Source of the DNA: an uncultured Bacilli bacterium
GTDB taxonomy: Bacteria; Bacillota_I; Bacilli_A; RF39; UBA660
Length of the DNA: 26,884 nucleotides
Assembly: GCA_949025205.1 (NCBI GenBank)
Contig: CARMXJ010000009.1
Coordinates: 11,933 to 38,816, forward strand
Reading direction: 5' to 3'
A program made the translations under genes and the position numbers. Under the pieces are notes generated by a model that was not told the origin of the DNA, made no database searches, and saw only the letters and a program-made list of their open reading frames with translations. Within the stretch, counting starts at the first letter, position 1; each line of letters opens with the position of its first letter. Positions 23,322-26,884 of the stretch are shown one piece after another.

Positions 23322-23348
23322 GCAAATATTGTCTTCTCTTGCTATAAT
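23320..23348 (+). promoter_or_regulatory. Promoter of the SpoIIIE/FtsK gene
   Basis: TTGCAA (23320-23325), 17 nt, then TATAAT (23343-23348) with an extended TGC. A second TATAAT follows directly. The leader would be only about 10-12 nt, almost all ribosome binding site (GGTGAAGG). Confidence 0.75.
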
Positions 23349-23365
23349 TATAATGGTGAAGGTAT

Positions 23366-25603
23366 ATGGCGAAGAAGAAAAAAACAAAAGAAGATGCTTC
23401 TGGAAAATTTGAATATAGTGTTGAATTAACAGGGTTAATTCTTATTTTAATTGGACTAATTGGCTTTGGTTTTGGTCCAGTGGGAGCTATCCTTAAACAA
23501 TTTGCCATGTTTTTACTTGGAGAATGGTGGTTTTGTGCCTTAATTCTAGTTTTAGTTTTAGGGGTTCATATGCTAATCAAAAGAAAACTACCTAATTTTT
23601 TTACTTCCAAGTTAATTGGAATTTATATATTTATTATCATTGTTTTGGTATTGTCCCATTTAACATTTGTGAGAACTTGTGAGACTCCGACGAGTATTTT
23701 TAAAGAAACCATAGACAATTATATGGACCGTATGGCATCCATTAACAAAGCAACCATTCTAACATCAACGGGTCAAACTTCCATTGTCATTGGAGGAGGT
23801 ATTACAGGAGCCGTCTTCTCATTCGCTATCTCTGCTTTATTTGGCCTAACAGGTACTTATATTGTGTTAACTATTTTATTTATTTTTGGACTTGTGATGA
23901 CATTCAATTTGAATATAGGAAATATCCTAGGAAAAATATTTAAAAAACGCGAACATGCTCCAAAAGAACATCATAAAGAAGAGACTCAAGACTTGGTTCC
24001 AATTACAGGAGCAGAGGAAGAGGACGATAAAATTATTATAACGAGTGTGGAAGAATTAAAACAACACTCTATACAACCAGAAGAAAAAGAAGAACCTAAA
24101 TTATTAGAAAGTGAAGCAGTAAGTACATCCTCTAATGTAGTGAATAGTTCTTATAAATTGCCACCCCTTTCTTTATTAGATGAACCTTCTAGAAATAAAA
24201 AAGTAAATTCTACGGAATTCATAAGAAGCAATAAAGAATGTTTAGAGCGTGTATTAAATGATTTCCAAATCTCTGGAAAAGTAGTAGAAATCCACGTAGG
24301 ACCAGCAGTTACGCAATATGAAGTAGTAGTTCCAACCGGAACAAAACTAAGTCGAGTAAGTTCTATTAACAAAGAAATAGCGCTTGCCTTGGCTGCTAAA
24401 GATGTACGTATCGAAGCACCGATTCCTGGTAAAAGTACAATTGGAGTTGAAATTCCAAACAAAGAAGTAAGTCCTGTAAAAATTAAAGAAGTAATCGGAG
24501 ATGCTAACCCAGAAAAAATCAAAAAAGGATTACTTGTTACTTTAGGAAAAGACATTGCAGGTCGTACGATTAATGCGGATTTAACAAAAATGCCTCATTT
24601 ACTAGTGGCAGGTTCTACTGGGTCTGGTAAATCTGTATGTATCAATAGTATTATTATTTCTCTTTTAATGCATTATAGACCGGATGAAGTAAAACTTGTG
24701 TTAGTAGACCCAAAACAAGTAGAACTTTCGAATTATAATGGAATTCCTCATCTTTTAGTACCCGTTGTAACAGACCCGAAAAAGGCAGCGCTAGCTTTAC
24801 AAAAAGTCGTAGTAGAAATGGATAAACGTTATAAAACACTTGCAGCAAAAGGAGTAAAAAATATCGCTGATTACAATAAAAAAGTAGAAGAAGAAAACAA
24901 AAAGAATCCAGAGTATCCAGAACCGAAAATGAATTATTTAGTTGTAATTGTAGATGAAATGGCAGATTTAATGATTGTTGCTAAAAAAGAAGTAGAAGAA
25001 TCCATCATGCGTATTACTCAACTTGCTCGTGCTGCTGGAATTCATTTAATTGTAGCAACTCAAAGACCCTCTACTGATGTTATTACAGGGGTTATCAAAA
25101 CAAACATTCCATCACGTATTGCCTTTTCTGTTGCAAGTTACATCGATTCCCGTACCATTCTAGATGCACCAGGAGCAGAAAAATTACTTGGAAAAGGAGA
25201 TATGCTTTATCTTCCGATGGGAGACCCTTATCCAACGCGTATTCAAGGATGTTATATTTCTGATGAAGAAATAGGAAAAATTATCAAGCACGTTTCAAAT
25301 GAACAAGCGGCAAGTTATGATGAATCGTTTGCAAATACCAATATAGAAGGTTCAAGTCCAGTGGGACATGGGGAGCCAAATGATGATAGTGATGACCCAA
25401 TCTACGACGAAGTTGTAAAATTTGCAATTGATACAGGAAAGGTAAGTGCATCTTTGTTGCAAAGAAGATTTCGCCTAGGTTACAATCGTGCCGCTAGAAT
25501 TGTCGATTTATTAGAAGAACGAGGAATCATTGGACCACAAAATGGTTCCAAACCGAGAGAAGTTTTAGTAAAATTAAAAGAAGAAAATAATGAAGGGGAA
25601 TAG
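23366..25603 (+). CDS. DNA translocase FtsK/SpoIIIE
   Basis: 745 residues. About four N-terminal membrane helices (between 20 and 185) anchor it at the septum. An acidic linker (about 200-280) follows, then the motor: Walker A GSTGSGKS (416-423), Walker B VVIVDEMADL (526-535) and the RecA-like ATQRPSTDVITG segment. The C-terminal gamma winged helix (about 677-739, including SASLLQRRFRLGYNRAARIVD) reads polarity sequences in the chromosome. It pumps DNA through the closing septum using ATP. The length is that of SpoIIIE rather than the long FtsK of proteobacteria. The start is ATG behind GGTGAAGG. The dGTPase-like gene follows after 15 bp and is probably cotranscribed. Confidence 0.95.
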   Translation: MAKKKKTKEDASGKFEYSVELTGLILILIGLIGFGFGPVGAILKQFAMFLLGEWWFCALILVLVLGVHMLIKRKLPNFFTSKLIGIYIFIIIVLVLSHLTFVRTCETPTSIFKETIDNYMDRMASINKATILTSTGQTSIVIGGGITGAVFSFAISALFGLTGTYIVLTILFIFGLVMTFNLNIGNILGKIFKKREHAPKEHHKEETQDLVPITGAEEEDDKIIITSVEELKQHSIQPEEKEEPKLLESEAVSTSSNVVNSSYKLPPLSLLDEPSRNKKVNSTEFIRSNKECLERVLNDFQISGKVVEIHVGPAVTQYEVVVPTGTKLSRVSSINKEIALALAAKDVRIEAPIPGKSTIGVEIPNKEVSPVKIKEVIGDANPEKIKKGLLVTLGKDIAGRTINADLTKMPHLLVAGSTGSGKSVCINSIIISLLMHYRPDEVKLVLVDPKQVELSNYNGIPHLLVPVVTDPKKAALALQKVVVEMDKRYKTLAAKGVKNIADYNKKVEEENKKNPEYPEPKMNYLVVIVDEMADLMIVAKKEVEESIMRITQLARAAGIHLIVATQRPSTDVITGVIKTNIPSRIAFSVASYIDSRTILDAPGAEKLLGKGDMLYLPMGDPYPTRIQGCYISDEEIGKIIKHVSNEQAASYDESFANTNIEGSSPVGHGEPNDDSDDPIYDEVVKFAIDTGKVSASLLQRRFRLGYNRAARIVDLLEERGIIGPQNGSKPREVLVKLKEENNEGE

Positions 25604-25618
25604 GTTAGGAGGATTCTT

Positions 25619-26704
25619 ATGTTAAGTAGATACGCTTGTAAAGATATAGAAGCTATACGCTTCCAAAAAGAAGAAGAGGATGAAATTCGTACTCCTTTCT
25701 TTAGAGACATCGACCGTATTATCTATTCTTTAAGTTATGTAAGATATGCGGATAAAACACAAGTGTTTACTTTTAATGAAAATGACCATATAACAAAACG
25801 GATGATTCATGTGCAACTGGTAAGCAAAATTGCAAGAACGATTGGCAGAAACTTAGGATTAAATGAAGATTTAATCGAAGCAGCCTCTCTTGGCCATGAC
25901 TTAGGACATGTTCCTTTTGGTCATGTAGGAGAACGGATACTAAATGACATTAGTTTAGAAGTAGGGGAAGGATACTTTCATCATAACATTCAAAGTGTTC
26001 GTACCCTTATGTATTTAGAACAAAATGGAGTAGGTAGAAATATTACACTCCAAGTTTTAGATGCTATTATGTGTCATAATGGAGAACTTCCAATGGAAGA
26101 ATATTATCCCATAGAAAAAACAACAGAAAAATTTTTGAGTGAATATGAGTCTTCTTATAAAGAAAAAGGCATAATAAAGAAATTACGACCTATGACTTTA
26201 GAAGGTTGTGTAGTAAGAATAAGCGATATCATCGCCTATATTGGAAAAGATATAGAAGATGCTCTAACTTTAGGAGTGATAAAAAAAGAAGAAATTCCTA
26301 CCAATATTACAAAAGTTTTAGGAGAAAACAATAGAAGTATAGTAAATACTTTTGTAAAAGATATCATTAAAAATAGCAAAGGGAAACCTTACATTAAAAT
26401 GAGCTCAGAAATCTATACTGCTTTAATAGAACTAAAAGAATTCAATACCAAACAAATTTACCAAAAAGCAAACACCGAAAAAGAAATAAAAAATTATGAA
26501 ATTATGTTTAGAACTTTATTTGCTAAATACAAAGAGGATATTGAAACCCAAAACAAATCTTCTGAAATTTACGAAATATTTCTAGATACGATGACAGAGG
26601 AATATTTAAAAACAACAACTACCGCAAGAAAAGTAATCGATTTTTTGGCTGGTATGACCGATGACTATATGAAAAAATGTTTTTTAAAGAGCAATCAAAA
26701 CTAG
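25619..26704 (+). CDS. dGTPase-like HD-domain phosphohydrolase
   Basis: 361 residues. The N-terminal segment RTPFFRDIDRIIYSLSYVR, followed by DKTQVF, then RMIHVQLVSKIARTIGRNL with H64, then GHDLGHVPFGHVGERIL with H93-D94, and finally D203 in RISDIIAYIGKDIEDA, form the H...HD...D site in the arrangement of deoxyguanosinetriphosphate triphosphohydrolases. These cleave dNTPs to the nucleoside and triphosphate. It is shorter than E. coli Dgt and fits the smaller Bacillota group. The start is ATG behind TAGGAGG, 15 bp after the SpoIIIE gene. Its stop codon overlaps a terminator hairpin. The substrate could be another dNTP. Confidence 0.87.
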   Translation: MLSRYACKDIEAIRFQKEEEDEIRTPFFRDIDRIIYSLSYVRYADKTQVFTFNENDHITKRMIHVQLVSKIARTIGRNLGLNEDLIEAASLGHDLGHVPFGHVGERILNDISLEVGEGYFHHNIQSVRTLMYLEQNGVGRNITLQVLDAIMCHNGELPMEEYYPIEKTTEKFLSEYESSYKEKGIIKKLRPMTLEGCVVRISDIIAYIGKDIEDALTLGVIKKEEIPTNITKVLGENNRSIVNTFVKDIIKNSKGKPYIKMSSEIYTALIELKEFNTKQIYQKANTEKEIKNYEIMFRTLFAKYKEDIETQNKSSEIYEIFLDTMTEEYLKTTTTARKVIDFLAGMTDDYMKKCFLKSNQN

Positions 26705-26737
26705 ATTGTTTTTTTGTGTGAACTAGATTGCTTTTTT
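26691..26737 (+). terminator. Tandem terminator with a duplicated 3' arm
   Basis: GCAATC (26691-26696) can pair with GATTG at 26704-26708, followed by seven Ts, or with GATTGC at 26726-26731, followed by six Ts. The two 3' segments are a direct duplication with a 21-bp period (AACTAGATTG at 26700 and 26721). Confidence 0.65.
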
Positions 26738-26739
26738 GT

Positions 26740-26768
26740 TTGACAAAGGCTGGGAGGAAGGGTAGAAT
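26740..26768 (+). promoter_or_regulatory. Strong promoter near the window end
   Basis: A perfect TTGACA (26740-26745), exactly 17 nt, then TAGAAT (26763-26768). A purine-rich spacer separates the two. It drives the short ORF at 26802 and whatever lies beyond the window. Confidence 0.75.
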
Positions 26769-26801
26769 AAAAAACATCGCGTATTGTTAGGGGGGATTTT
26801 T

Positions 26802-26864
26802 ATGGGCACCAAAGATTGTGGTATATTAATAGAGTTGTTCGGAAATTATGAAATAGTGAAATAA
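26802..26864 (+). CDS. Small ORF of 20 codons
   Basis: It opens with ATG (MGTKDCGILI...) and ends at TAA 26862-26864. It has the strongest possible context for a short frame: near-consensus promoter, then AGGGGGG (26789-26795) seven bases before ATG. The leader is about 27 nt. It could be a true microprotein, a leader peptide of a gene beyond the window, or the start of a larger gene broken by a frameshift or recoding. It is not recognised. The window ends 20 bases later. Confidence 0.45.
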   Translation: MGTKDCGILIELFGNYEIVK

Positions 26865-26884
26865 TTCGGACATAGATATTATTG

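Noticed and set aside
23302..23508. Minus-strand open frames inside plus-strand genes (for example here, 24151-24555 and 519-734)
   Set aside because: They are opposite well-supported genes, lack ribosome binding sites and show no recognisable protein pattern.

Overview
The window is an AT-rich (roughly 30% G+C by eye), densely packed chromosomal segment of a low-GC Gram-positive-type bacterium. Genes start behind GGAGG- or GGTGAT-like ribosome binding sites, often use extended -10 promoters (TGnTATAAT), and include RNase J-type, SpoIIIE/FtsK and PgsA-type proteins. TGA is a stop codon here (6490-6492, 13583-13585), so the code is not the Mycoplasma one. Protein style (72-residue Ig-like surface repeats with a DLAGN motif, and a surface protein ending in a GVRPRF motif) recalls uncultured gut Bacilli of the RF39/Erysipelotrichia type. 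That placement is an inference. No tRNA, rRNA, CRISPR array or intact transposase was seen.

Layout. 1-2169: 3' end of a large Ig-repeat surface protein and a co-directional PH-like protein. 2307-5536: a FAD oxidoreductase with a C-terminal Rieske domain, an unknown acidic protein, and on the minus strand a small zinc metallopeptidase. 5629-7139: an rRNA methyltransferase-like gene overlapping a RluA-type pseudouridine synthase. 7217-7714: a ferritin-like protein. 7742-10126: a WYL-type regulator, then a coupled SIS sugar isomerase / PfkB kinase pair. 10147-11862: a coiled-coil membrane protein of unknown function behind a promoter whose spacer holds a run of ten Gs. 12014-14738: two overlapping redox genes (a phytoene-desaturase-like flavoprotein and a ferredoxin-reductase-like protein with a 2Fe-2S domain). 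14807-15970: a membrane-anchored surface protein. 16137-17545: a small SSB, a degenerate polysaccharide-deacetylase-like protein and a convergent XRE regulator.

17546-18034 is the only long gene-free stretch. It holds an operator-like dyad and a 200-bp non-coding element with perfect 16-bp terminal inverted repeats, flanked by 12-bp direct repeats (MITE-like), and ends in the promoter of the next gene. 18035-26704 is mostly housekeeping in type: an RNase J paralogue with altered metal ligands, a small helical protein, a CDP-alcohol phosphatidyltransferase fused to an HD phosphohydrolase, two tandem transglutaminase-like proteins, a SpoIIIE/FtsK translocase and a dGTPase-like HD protein. The window closes with a strong promoter in front of a 20-codon ORF.

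The most unusual signals are the poly-G promoter spacer (candidate phase variation), the MITE-like element, the PgsA-HD fusion, the degenerate RNase J, the paired transglutaminase-like genes, and two places where a terminator-like hairpin contains the ribosome binding site of the next gene.
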